From JBAXQQ01 sp037131695 (GTDB taxonomy: Bacteria; Armatimonadota; Hebobacteria; CAIYQO01), in assembly GCA_964638715.1 (NCBI GenBank), contig CAZWZF010000040.1, positions 1 to 44,680 of the forward strand: DNA of 44,680 nucleotides, written 5' to 3'. Every line of letters begins with the position of its first letter. Position 1 is the stretch's first letter. The notes beneath the pieces were generated by a model. It saw only the letters and a program-made list of their open reading frames with translations. It was not told where the DNA came from and did not search any database. Made by a program: the position numbers and the translations under genes. Positions 11,401 to 18,470 of the stretch are shown here, in pieces.

Positions 11401-12725
11401 GGACAACTGGTGATGGATCAACTAAAACTGCTGTACCATCAGGATTAACAGCGACTGCAACAAACGATGGCAAGATATCATTATCCTGGAATGATGTTAA
11501 TGGTGAAACAGGTTATAATATCCAACGGAGCATAGATGGTATAACCTGGTCCAGTTTAGCAGGTACTGCCATAAATATTACGACCTTGATTGATTCCTCA
11601 ATTTTGACTGGTACGAAATATTATTATCGAGTTGCATCGTTCAACATTAGCAGTACTTCTGATTATTCAGCAGCAGTATCTGTTAATTCTATCTCAGATA
11701 GTCCTGTGCTCATAGCTCAGTCTGCTTCTGCAAATTCTATTTATTTAATTTGGACAAATGTAACAGGTGAAACCGGATATGAATTACAGAAACTAAATGG
11801 CTTAAACTGGGTAACTTTAAAAACAACAGCAGTGGACGTTACTCTATATTCAGATGTAAATGTAACTTCAGGTACTTCATATTCTTATCGAGTTCGCTCA
11901 CTTGTGAATAGTATTACTTCAGCCTGGAGTGATATAAAATCTGTAACCACCAAGCCGAATGTACCAGTAATTACAATTGTTACTAACTTTGATAAATCAG
12001 TTACATTAACATGGTCAGATGTTTCCGGCGAGACAGGATATCGAATTGAGAAAAATGTTAATAATGTTGGATGGGTATTATTAACTGAAACTGACGCTTT
12101 AACGTTTACGTTAAATGATCCTAATCCAAATAATGACTTTATATCTTATCGGGTGGCTTCATTTAATGCTGGCGGTTATTCAACATGGAGTAATACTGTA
12201 ACTACATCAACAGTGCCTGTTGCGCCAACATTAACAGGTGTACCATCATCAAATATTTTAATAACTCTTAGCTGGCAGGCAATTCCTAATTCGAACTATT
12301 ACGAAATCCAAAAAATGGTTGGCAGCATTTGGATGATTCATGGTACCACTAAATCAACACAAACTTATGCGAGTGGATTAAAAGGCAGCACTACATATAA
12401 GTTTAGAATTAGAGCATATAATAATATCGGAGTATCAGCCTGGAGTAATGAACTTTCAGTTCTAACAAAACCAAATGCGCCGATATTAACCGGGAAAGTT
12501 AAAGGTTTGACTACTAATACCTTAACCTGGGGTATTATTCCTGGTGCAACCGGATATAATGTTTATCGCGATAATGTCTTATTGACAAATGTTATGTTAT
12601 CTCCGGCGACAGTAACATATACAGATAAAGTGGCGTCATATTCAACAAGTATATATTATGTCATTGCAGTAAATGATTCTGGTAATTCAAGCCAAAGTAA
12701 TAAAATTACTTTGACAACAAAATAG
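5457..12725 (+). CDS. Giant secreted FN3/Ig-repeat protein (2,422 aa)
   Basis: The product starts with a clear Sec signal peptide (residues 1-20: K near the start, a hydrophobic core, then SSLAD). The ATG has a strong Shine-Dalgarno (TGGAGGA, 5443-5450). Residues about 22-620 hold six or so Ig-like units with the pattern Y-x-F/Y ... W-x-P-x2-x-G-x-Y, typical of bacterial surface Ig-like repeats. From about 625 to the end, roughly 18-20 FN3 units follow, many with W-x-x-V-x-GETGY and YRV-x-S/A-FN motifs. Two neighbouring units (nt about 7726-8251) look like a local tandem duplication. The C-terminus ends in an FN3 unit, with no LPXTG, PEP-CTERM, T9SS or transmembrane anchor. It is probably a paralogue of the preceding giant protein and exported to the cell surface or medium. 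The ligand is unknown and no catalytic domain was recognised. Confidence 0.88.
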   Translation: MLKFVFSLALIIILSMSSLADTNQVSLSVSPGSTLVQGATFKFTATPLTPSVTWRYKYLYYAYDKATATFTWTTLSNWSISPIFNWTPTTAQAGNNIQVAVHMIDYLDLMSDQTLYKDWSAITTISVRPRLSKVNLSITPGTSAALGSAVNLSASTVNGNVITGAIVKYRFRYSTGNGWSTIQDYSLNSTAIWQPDTTGTYFVEVCAKEYSTIPVPTTDYDVRYQVIYKITPGATTVTTSINPSTILLSNAVTISSVSDIGNNAEYSYLYSADNGTTWNPIQNYSSLSIATWVPTGSGDFLIKSRVRSKGNLSAYEAESQPVSLHVNPKPLSGVNVTANPANSVILGNQVTFTGVSQGGIIPNYRISIKAADGTILPISNAYQVNGNFVWTPDTKGNYAVTIDCKETGSVNDYDYRKTINYQVLETQTNLQIGNLIATPVSPFQFTNGMVVTLTASILNGINPEYKFTYTDLTGEYIIRDYSVTPTMIWTPAKLGNYSLKVYVRSFGDVVTTPLTKSIQYSLYDATTAPDINDLSIAITENPPYTINNPINISALATGGRSVEYKFTYRSQSNAFATESSLKSYDLINTVKFTPTKDDNYRLYAFAREQGSDALFRVFAYKDITVLKNSNKPSNVKAVQVASGISLTWDQITDCYKLTVRRRVYGGRDWNVIKPDPTIPTDTYLINTDTSYIDNIVPIIGTTYEYQVGNINQLSGNIAWSDSVYFMEGLSWGAVSNSAISFAAQVPAIPKLVSAQDTINVTWTSYPGVDGYILQYSLDGVTWIDLDTNIAANINTYAHVYTNPDATLTNLPKLTYRVQAFKNLIDSTGVSTKTYSNWLVKYDQATIDFTWSDVGSIDGFNLQYSSDGATWIDLVTDVDKSKRSYAYTTTLIQSAAITYRVVAFKLSVDANGITIKSYKQPRYTTAVNNNYIYKYEAPYPVVPSFSTIVTTGATIKLNWSASIYSQFFKITRSQDNGTTWTSIGNSVGQCTGQSLTDGVTTPLSNYPTMYQYRICACNEYHQTDWSALSSGSYIAPVKPTWVSATSTNSGIDLMWNCPTGYTFEIFRADRPANNPFTSTVTNYSDSTATNRTYTYTIRALTPLQGLPATLPQIPVYSDISDPITVTTGTFNFNLNLTIGAIGTNNLNLSWSPYPDILAPDATASYEVEKWSAASPTWTNVKTAANITAFQDTTFPYTTNNTNPYTNIYMYRVRVKPTVPPAPAGSTSNWEMVRIYNVNLDNTKITAIDNKDKTVTLTWPSVASAKGYRIKRTGGPSGTVFMNTAVTYSTLTTYVDNNSLDWGYTYDYFIQPTGDSGDTSTFDNNYDIRIILIPDKPVINSITVDVNDHARINLTLPFGTDRYNVERLIGATWQQVNQTVQTATALVPTNYTDDTVPPMSNTQYRIRAYLLANATNLSPYSDSVSFINLASHPTTFTATVASDTSINLAFSFPANYAAWFAINPYPDPSSYDIVYCTGAVANWAAPAGTINIAGNLKTYTHASLTPETTYWYRIYAYNNAPVPVRSTAFAASNPTSVVTLPTAPVLTLGSVDCHNVNMSWAFTPINAATSFTLEADKYDGAGWVAMTAPPALTSPYVDANLLPGTKRNYRVKAIRTGANSYTTLYSNTIIAQTRDLPAAPTLILSTIDDTSIQLKWSKIFVSTTPAQTECIYKYKIKKVTDNTYSVWTDINAPTDIGNNQYTYNITGLLPNTKYQVYIQAVDIDGNTSADSVINSTTTLTGNSALSVVSTSSNSITVNWTAITGAKSYTINVNPGIDINNINAALTQYEITALADNSSFDIKIKTISDAGSSAWSSILTAYTKPIPPTLTVTKVNNSNVLLNWNESYNPIITYNIERLAVDGTVKQITALTSGITDNVTGAGVSYKYRINVQTAVDTSLWSSYIVYSLNPDVPMLTFKALSQTSIQISWNTIANADSYELERKSGTNWIKISSFSPAIDMNLSPGTTYTYRIQSIGKNGAASDWTTGDGSTKTAVPSGLTATATNDGKISLSWNDVNGETGYNIQRSIDGITWSSLAGTAINITTLIDSSILTGTKYYYRVASFNISSTSDYSAAVSVNSISDSPVLIAQSASANSIYLIWTNVTGETGYELQKLNGLNWVTLKTTAVDVTLYSDVNVTSGTSYSYRVRSLVNSITSAWSDIKSVTTKPNVPVITIVTNFDKSVTLTWSDVSGETGYRIEKNVNNVGWVLLTETDALTFTLNDPNPNNDFISYRVASFNAGGYSTWSNTVTTSTVPVAPTLTGVPSSNILITLSWQAIPNSNYYEIQKMVGSIWMIHGTTKSTQTYASGLKGSTTYKFRIRAYNNIGVSAWSNELSVLTKPNAPILTGKVKGLTTNTLTWGIIPGATGYNVYRDNVLLTNVMLSPATVTYTDKVASYSTSIYYVIAVNDSGNSSQSNKITLTTK
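7726..8251 (+). repeat. Tandem duplication of one FN3 unit inside the giant gene
   Basis: Two consecutive units of about 87 codons encode parallel strings: a W near the start, then GVDGY/SIDGF, LQYS-x-DG-x-TWIDL, and YRV-x-AFK. At DNA level a 25-base stretch around the TGGATTGATTTAG core differs at only two positions between copies (about 7789 and 8053), while flanking parts have diverged. This points to duplication by recombination followed by drift. Boundaries are approximate. Confidence 0.6.
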
Positions 12726-12739
12726 TTTTATTAAATAGA

Positions 12740-12772
12740 AAACCGCTTTGACATTATCAAGGCGGTTTTTTC
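12740..12772 (+). terminator. Intrinsic terminator after giant FN3 gene 2
   Basis: A 12-bp stem (12740-12751 with 12757-12768, one G-U pair, core AACCGC/GCGGTT) has a 5-nt loop and is followed by a run of T to 12771. This is a classical rho-independent terminator 14 nt after the stop codon. It separates the giant gene from the hisS operon. Confidence 0.9.
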
Positions 12773-12773
12773 T

Positions 12774-12802
12774 TTGCATAGACCATTAATAATTGGTACA
12801 AT
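12774..12802 (+). promoter_or_regulatory. Probable sigma-70 promoter of the hisS operon
   Basis: TTGCAT (12774-12779), a 17-bp spacer, then TACAAT (12797-12802), directly after the terminator and 35 bp before the hisS ATG. There is no room for a T-box, and no leader peptide is seen. Confidence 0.6.
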
Positions 12803-12837
12803 TAATCAGATAATCTCGTTACTGATGGAGTTATTAG

Positions 12838-14082
12838 ATGTCCTTTAAAGCCCCACGCGGCACACAAGATATATTGCCCGGAGTTACTGAAAAATGGCAA
12901 AAGTTAGAAAAAATATTTTCAGACTTTGCCAAAAAATATGGTTATAATGAAATCCGTACCCCGATATTTGAGTCAACTGATTTATTTCAACGTGGGGTAG
13001 GGGAGGAAACCGATATCGTCTCAAAACAAATGTATTCATTTGAAAGCAGAGGCGGAGAAGGACTGACATTACGTCCCGAAGGAACAGCTCCTACTGTAAG
13101 AGCTGTTATACAAAATAATCTAATTTCGCAAGGCGGAATAACTAAGCTTTATTATATGGGCCCTATATTTAGATATGAACGTCCTCAAAAAGGAAGATAT
13201 CGTCAATTTCATCAAGTCGGTGCAGAAGCATTTGGGTCTACTGGTCCATTAATTGATGCGGAGTTATTAGAATTTGCATCAAATTTTCTAAATGAATTAG
13301 GAATAAGATATAAGCTGGAATTAAATAGTGTTGGCTGTTCAGAATGCAGGCCTGTTTATCGTGCTAACTTACGTGATTTCCTAAAGTCTAAATTACCTGA
13401 ATTATGTGACGATTGTGCAAGGAGATATGAAACAAATCCATTGCGCATTTTAGATTGCAAAGTAGAAAGCTGTATTAATTCTGTCAAAGACGCACCATAT
13501 ATAACAGAATCTTTATGTAATGATTGTTCTGAACATTTTATTGGGTTAAAACAATATTTGTCTGTTTTAAAAGTTCCTTATGTTTTAAACCCTAAAATTG
13601 TACGCGGTCTGGATTATTATACAAAGACAGCATTCGAGTTCATTGCTGAAGGATTGGGTTCGCAAAGTACAGTACTTGCAGGTGGCAGGTATGATGGATT
13701 AGTAAAAGAATTAGGCGGGCAAAGTGTTCCAGCTATAGGTTTTGCTGCTGGAATAGAACGCCTAATAGATTCATCATCTGAGAAGTCTTTGGAAATTGAA
13801 AATAATAAAATTATATATTTCGCTGCAATTGGTGAAAACGCTAAATTAATAGCGTTGCCAACTATTCAAAAATTACGATTAAATGGGATTAGAGTTGAAT
13901 ATAATTATGAAAATAAAAGTTTGAAAGCTCAACTTCGTGATGCCAATAGATTTAACGCGTATAAAGTTGTAATTATAGGCGACAATGAAATTAATGATGG
14001 CGTAGCAGTAATCAGAAATATGATAGATAGCACTCAAGAAGCCGTAGCTTTAAATGAAATATTTATTAATATAACTAAATAA
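12838..14082 (+). CDS. hisS: Histidyl-tRNA synthetase
   Basis: This class II synthetase charges tRNA-His. The 414-residue length fits bacterial HisRS. Class II motif 2 is visible (RYERPQKGRYRQFHQ), as are the two histidine-binding motifs (RGLDYYTKTAFEF and GGRYDGL) and motif 3 (AIGFAAGIERL). The insertion domain holds several cysteine pairs (CSEC, CDDC, CNDC), as in many bacterial HisRS. The C-terminal anticodon-binding domain spans roughly residues 320-414. The ATG follows a TGGAG at suitable spacing. It is the first gene of an apparent operon with aspS 10 nt downstream, a common hisS-aspS arrangement in bacteria. Confidence 0.97.
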   Translation: MSFKAPRGTQDILPGVTEKWQKLEKIFSDFAKKYGYNEIRTPIFESTDLFQRGVGEETDIVSKQMYSFESRGGEGLTLRPEGTAPTVRAVIQNNLISQGGITKLYYMGPIFRYERPQKGRYRQFHQVGAEAFGSTGPLIDAELLEFASNFLNELGIRYKLELNSVGCSECRPVYRANLRDFLKSKLPELCDDCARRYETNPLRILDCKVESCINSVKDAPYITESLCNDCSEHFIGLKQYLSVLKVPYVLNPKIVRGLDYYTKTAFEFIAEGLGSQSTVLAGGRYDGLVKELGGQSVPAIGFAAGIERLIDSSSEKSLEIENNKIIYFAAIGENAKLIALPTIQKLRLNGIRVEYNYENKSLKAQLRDANRFNAYKVVIIGDNEINDGVAVIRNMIDSTQEAVALNEIFINITK

Positions 14083-14092
14083 GAGGGGATTT

Positions 14093-15874
14093 ATGACAGT
14101 ACAATTAAAAAGATCAAATAATTGTGGCGAACTCCGCATTTCAGATGCAGGTAAGAAAGTTACAGTAATGGGATGGGCACAAACAACGCGCGATCATGGC
14201 GGTGTAATATTTATTGATTTGCGCGATAGATCAGGTTTACTGCAATGTGTATTTAACCCACAGGATGCACCGGTAATGCATAAATTAGCAGAATCAATTC
14301 GTTCTGAGTTCGTTATCGCCGTAAGTGGTATTATTAATCCTCGACCAGAAGGAACGACAAATTTAAAATTACCTACTGGTGAAATAGAATTGAATGCTGA
14401 TACTCTTGAGATATTAAACCCATCAAAAACTCCACCATTTATGGTAAATGATGAAAATGGTCATGAAGTTGATGAAAACTTGCGTTTGAAGTATCGGTAT
14501 ATTGATTTACGGAATACCAGAATGCAGCGCAATTTAATGTTAAGACATCGTGTTTCTCAAGAAGCGCGTAAATATTTAGACGAGAATGGTTTTCTGGAAA
14601 TCGAAACACCATTTTTGATAAAATCAACCCCTGAAGGAGCACGTGATTTCCTGGTTCCTTCACGTCTTCATCCTGGTGAATTTTATGCGCTGCCACAAAG
14701 TCCACAACTTTTAAAACAGACATTAATGGTTGCTGGTTTTGAAAAATATTTCCAGTTAGCACGTTGTTTACGAGATGAAGATTTAAGAGCCGACAGGCAA
14801 TATGAACATACGCAAATTGACATGGAGATGTCATTTGTTGAAAGAGATGACATCTTTGATGTTGTTGAGGGTTTATTTATCAGGTTAATGAAAATTATCG
14901 GTGTTGAAGCTCAAACTCCATTTTTGCGAATGAGTTACAAGGAATCAATGGATAGATTCGGCAGTGATAAGCCTGACACGAGATTCGGCTTAGAGTTTGT
15001 AGATGTAAGTACAGTATTTGCTCAAACAGAGTTTCAGGCATTTAAAAACATATTAGCTGCAAATGGACAGATTAAGGGTATCAACGCCAAAGGTGCTGCA
15101 ACTTTCTCCAGACGTGAATTGGATGAATTAACAGCGTTCGTACAAGGTTTCGGCGCAAAAGGTTTAGGTTACTTCCTAATTAACTCAGATGGAATAAAAT
15201 CGCCTATTGCTAAATTCTTATCTGATAATGAACAGCAAGAATTAATAAAACAAATGGATGCTGAAGAAGGCGATTTATTATTGTTAATCGCAGATAAGCC
15301 GGAAGTTGTTGCTCAGGCTTTAGGACGATTACGCTTGCATCTTGGTGATAAATTAAATCTGATTCCTGAAAATACATGGAACTTCTTATGGATAGTTGAT
15401 TTTCCAATGTTTGCATGGAATAATGAAACAGAACAAGTAGAGCCGATGCATCATCCATTTACAATGCCTGTACCTGAAGATTTAGATAAAATAGAGTCTG
15501 CACCACTTGAAGTAAGGGGTAACCTCTATGATTTAGTTTTAAATGGCATGGAATTAGGAAGTGGTTCGATTAGAATCCATCGTCCAGATATTCAAGAGAA
15601 GGTACTAAAAACAATTAATCTTCCAGTTGAAGAAGTAAAAGAAAGATTTGGATTCTTAATTGATGCATTTGAATATGGTGCCCCACCACATGGCGGCATA
15701 GGCATGGGATTAGACAGGATTATTATGTTGATGTTAGGTGAGAAATCCATTAGAGACGTTATAGCATTTCCAAAAACAGCGTCTGGTGCCGATTTGATGA
15801 TGGATTGCCCAACACCTGTCGATGCAACTCAATTACGTGATTTAGGGTTGTCTTTAAAAACAAAAAGTAAATAA
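14093..15874 (+). CDS. aspS: Aspartyl-tRNA synthetase, probably non-discriminating (Asp/Asn)
   Basis: This bacterial-type class II AspRS has 593 residues. It has an N-terminal OB-fold anticodon domain (1-110), a catalytic core with motif 2 (CLRDEDLRADRQ), a GAD insertion (about 290-425) and motif 3 (GIGMGLDRIIMLM). In the anticodon domain residue 35 is His (RDHGG) and residue 87 is Gly (RPEGTT). These align with His31 and Gly81 of the non-discriminating Pseudomonas aeruginosa enzyme; the discriminating E. coli enzyme has Leu30 and Lys81. This suggests the protein also makes Asp-tRNA-Asn for conversion by GatCAB, which is not in this window. The start has a strong GAGGGGA ribosome site. The stop codon overlaps the rnc start (TAATG), implying translational coupling. 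Confidence 0.96.
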   Translation: MTVQLKRSNNCGELRISDAGKKVTVMGWAQTTRDHGGVIFIDLRDRSGLLQCVFNPQDAPVMHKLAESIRSEFVIAVSGIINPRPEGTTNLKLPTGEIELNADTLEILNPSKTPPFMVNDENGHEVDENLRLKYRYIDLRNTRMQRNLMLRHRVSQEARKYLDENGFLEIETPFLIKSTPEGARDFLVPSRLHPGEFYALPQSPQLLKQTLMVAGFEKYFQLARCLRDEDLRADRQYEHTQIDMEMSFVERDDIFDVVEGLFIRLMKIIGVEAQTPFLRMSYKESMDRFGSDKPDTRFGLEFVDVSTVFAQTEFQAFKNILAANGQIKGINAKGAATFSRRELDELTAFVQGFGAKGLGYFLINSDGIKSPIAKFLSDNEQQELIKQMDAEEGDLLLLIADKPEVVAQALGRLRLHLGDKLNLIPENTWNFLWIVDFPMFAWNNETEQVEPMHHPFTMPVPEDLDKIESAPLEVRGNLYDLVLNGMELGSGSIRIHRPDIQEKVLKTINLPVEEVKERFGFLIDAFEYGAPPHGGIGMGLDRIIMLMLGEKSIRDVIAFPKTASGADLMMDCPTPVDATQLRDLGLSLKTKSK

Positions 15875-16557
15875 TGCGTAATATATCAGAATTGTGCAAA
15901 ATATTAGAAATAGAATTTAAAGATCATAGTCTTCTTATTAAGGCTCTGACACATAAATCTTTTTCTACTGCGCATGATTCAGAATCTTATGAAAGATTAG
16001 AATTTTTAGGTGATTCATTACTTCAAATGGTGGTAAGTGAGTATATTTACCACCATTTCGTGAATTATGATGAAGGAAAAATGACTAAGTTGCGTGCTGA
16101 AGTTGTAAATTCAAATTCATTATTAGATCGTGCAATTAGTTGGAATATTTCTGAATTTATGTTATTATCAGACGGCGAGAGAAGAAGCACTGGAAGATTA
16201 TATAAAAAAATGCAATCTGACGTTGTTGAAGCTATTATCGCCGCAATATATCTGGATTCAGGGTACGATTACTGTCGTGATTTCATTCTTAAAAACTTTA
16301 AAAAGAAAATCGATGAAACATCATTGGATACCTTGCTTGATTACAAAACAAGGTTACAAGAATTGTATCAGCAGAATGGTTCAGACGCACCAATCTATAA
16401 AACAATAAATTTAACTGGCCCGGAACACGACCGCTTTTTTGAAGTGGCCGTTTTTTTTGCCGGAACTGAATTGTCGCGTGGGGTAGGGAAGAGTAAAAAA
16501 GAAGCCCATCAAGACGCCGCGAGAAAAGTTCTCGAAAAGAACCTTAAGGGAGATTAA
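15874..16557 (+). CDS. rnc: Ribonuclease III
   Basis: This double-strand-specific endoribonuclease processes rRNA and mRNA. The 227 residues comprise an N-terminal RNase III domain with the signature ERLEFLGDSLL (metal-binding Glu43 and Asp47) and the second acidic pair Asp116/Glu119 (SDVVEAIIAAIYLDSG). A C-terminal double-stranded RNA-binding domain (about 155-225) ends in the typical K-KEA-x-x-DAARK-x-L motif. All catalytic residues are present. The start overlaps the aspS stop by one base and no separate promoter is seen, so it is co-transcribed with hisS-aspS. Confidence 0.97.
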   Translation: MRNISELCKILEIEFKDHSLLIKALTHKSFSTAHDSESYERLEFLGDSLLQMVVSEYIYHHFVNYDEGKMTKLRAEVVNSNSLLDRAISWNISEFMLLSDGERRSTGRLYKKMQSDVVEAIIAAIYLDSGYDYCRDFILKNFKKKIDETSLDTLLDYKTRLQELYQQNGSDAPIYKTINLTGPEHDRFFEVAVFFAGTELSRGVGKSKKEAHQDAARKVLEKNLKGD

Positions 16558-16561
16558 AACT

Positions 16562-17188
16562 GTGAGCGGATTTAGTTTAATACCAAAAGACGAATCGTTC
16601 TTCCTCTTTTTCGAAGAGGCAGGCATTGTTGCTGTAAAAGCAAGCGCAGTTCTTCAGCAGATGTTAGAAGATATTGAAAATGCTGAACAATATCGAGCAG
16701 AAATCGCAGATTTAGAACATCATGGCGATCAAATAATTCATAAGGTTATGGATAAGCTTAATCGCGCGTTTATAACACCGCTTGATGCTGAAGACATTCG
16801 CGCTTTATCATCAAGGCAAGATGATATTATCGACATGATTCAAGCCGCTGCTGAAAGAATTGTTCTCTATCGTGTTAAAGAAGCAACTCCTGCAAGTAAA
16901 GAGCTGGTAAAAATATTAAGTGCTTCTGTAAAAGAAGTAAATGATGTTGTAACTTTATTAAAGAGTTTCAAAAACAAACGAGCGATCGTTGAGAAATGTA
17001 TTGAAATCAACCGGCTTGAAAATGCCGGAGATAAAGTATATCGTGAGGCGTTAGGTGCTTTATTTGCAAATGGCGACCTTATGGAACTAATCCGTTGGAA
17101 AGAAATCTATGAACAGATTGAACAGGCAATGGATGAATGTGAAGATTTAGCCGACATTATTGAAAGTATAATAGTTAAACATTCTTAA
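16562..17188 (+). CDS. DUF47 / PhoU-like Pit accessory protein
   Basis: This 208-residue, all-helical protein belongs to the DUF47 family (PhoU-like), which almost always pairs with PiT phosphate permeases and probably tunes them. The GTG start at 16562 is chosen because AAGGGAG lies about 9 nt upstream and the start falls 4 nt after rnc. Family features include the conserved N-terminal phenylalanine-rich segment (FFLFFEEAG), ENA-type acidic segments, a metal-binding-like LEHHGDQIIHKV and the C-terminal EQAMDECEDLADIIESI. The permease follows after 11 nt. Confidence 0.9.
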   Translation: MSGFSLIPKDESFFLFFEEAGIVAVKASAVLQQMLEDIENAEQYRAEIADLEHHGDQIIHKVMDKLNRAFITPLDAEDIRALSSRQDDIIDMIQAAAERIVLYRVKEATPASKELVKILSASVKEVNDVVTLLKSFKNKRAIVEKCIEINRLENAGDKVYREALGALFANGDLMELIRWKEIYEQIEQAMDECEDLADIIESIIVKHS

Positions 17189-17199
17189 GTGGAGTTGTC

Positions 17200-18393
17200 A
17201 TGACAAATAATTATGAAAATAGTTCGGGTAAGGATGTTGACATTGAAGTACCTTTATATCATGACAACCCTTACCGTGAGCTACATCTTGGATTAATAAT
17301 TCTTGTAATACTCGCCATATTAGTTTTAGGTGGATGGGTAGCGATTAATTCAGGCGTTCCATTTAAAACAGTTATGGTTATAGCAGTAATTATTGCAGCC
17401 TTGGCATTTGATTATGTTAATGGCATGCATGATGCTGGAAATGCTATCGCCACAGTGATTTCAACCCGCGTATTAACACCTGCCGCAGCTTTGGCAATGG
17501 CAGCTGTATTGAATCTTGTTGGTGCGTTAATGTTTTCTGGTGTTGCTAAAAATGTTGCAGAAAAATTTGCTGATATGAAACATATCAGTCCAGATCATCC
17601 ATTAACACCGGTTATGATACTTTGCGGGTTACTTGGTGCGAGTTGTTGGAGTTATATAACAGCAAGGATGGGATTGCCTGTTAGTACCACACATTCTCTT
17701 TTTGGTTCATTAGCCGGTGTGTTCTTTTTAGGATTAATTCCTCTTAATATTAAGTATATAAGCACAATTCTGTTATTTATGGTTGTTGCACCTGTAGCTT
17801 CTTTTATCTTGGGTTGGATTTTTATGGTGTTGATAATGTGGATATTTCATAAGTCATCGCCAGCCAAAGTTAATAAAAAGTTTAAGGTTTTACAATTGTT
17901 TTCATCGGCATCTTTCGCGTTATCTCACGGCTCAAATGATGCTCAAAAAGCTATGGGTATTATTACATTAGCATTGTTTTCCGGTGGTTTTTTAGAACAT
18001 AGTACAACAATATTTCATTTAGATAAAAACGGGATACCAATAGAAGTAAAAATAGCCTGTGCAATCGTAATGGCGTTAGGAACTGGTTTTGGTGGAATGC
18101 GTGTTATTAAAACCCTTGGGGATAAAATTATTAAATTATCTCCTGTTCAAGGTTTTGCTGCTGAATCAGTTGCAGCTGCAACGATTTTGGCTATTACTCA
18201 AATGCATGTTCCAATAAGCACTACCCAGGTGATTTCATCGTCAATTCTTGGCATAGGTTCTGCTAAAAGATTATCATCTGTCCGCTGGCATGTTGCAGTT
18301 AATATTATAACAGCTTGGATTATCACGGTTCCTGCTGCGGCTGTAATTGGATATTCATTATATTACATTGTTAGTCATTGTGGCCTAAAATAA
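17200..18393 (+). CDS. pit: Inorganic phosphate transporter, PiT family
   Basis: This is a 397-residue inner-membrane permease that takes up metal-phosphate by cation symport. Both halves of the internal repeat carry the PiT signature: FDYVNGMHDAGNAIA in the first half and ALSHGSNDAQKAMG in the second. The GLPVSTTHSLFG and VPISTTQVISSSILG motifs are also present. About ten transmembrane segments can be seen after a hydrophilic N-terminus of about 30 residues. The ATG has a GGAG ribosome site. It ends the hisS-aspS-rnc-DUF47-pit operon. No obvious terminator follows, so read-through into the next gene is possible. Confidence 0.94.
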   Translation: MTNNYENSSGKDVDIEVPLYHDNPYRELHLGLIILVILAILVLGGWVAINSGVPFKTVMVIAVIIAALAFDYVNGMHDAGNAIATVISTRVLTPAAALAMAAVLNLVGALMFSGVAKNVAEKFADMKHISPDHPLTPVMILCGLLGASCWSYITARMGLPVSTTHSLFGSLAGVFFLGLIPLNIKYISTILLFMVVAPVASFILGWIFMVLIMWIFHKSSPAKVNKKFKVLQLFSSASFALSHGSNDAQKAMGIITLALFSGGFLEHSTTIFHLDKNGIPIEVKIACAIVMALGTGFGGMRVIKTLGDKIIKLSPVQGFAAESVAAATILAITQMHVPISTTQVISSSILGIGSAKRLSSVRWHVAVNIITAWIITVPAAAVIGYSLYYIVSHCGLK

Positions 18394-18429
18394 TTTTCCA
18401 AGGGTATATTCAAAATCTGAAATAAATAT

Positions 18430-18435
18430 TATAAT
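18430..18435 (+). promoter_or_regulatory. Candidate -10 element of the HYR/OmpA gene
   Basis: A perfect TATAAT sits 35 bp before the ATG, in the only gap (77 bp) between pit and the HYR gene. The best -35 at 17-bp spacing is weak (TATTCA, 18407-18412), so the promoter may need an activator. Confidence 0.45.
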
Positions 18436-18470
18436 TTAATAAGAAGACAGAAAGGAAACGAGGTGTAGCC

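Noticed and set aside
1..12725. CRISPR array or DNA satellite in the repetitive giant genes
   Set aside because: The repetition is at protein level with about 90-codon units of diverged DNA. There are no short identical direct repeats with spacers.
14439..14834. 131-codon minus-strand frame opposite aspS
   Set aside because: It is wholly inside the well-supported AspRS gene and has no start signal or recognisable motif.
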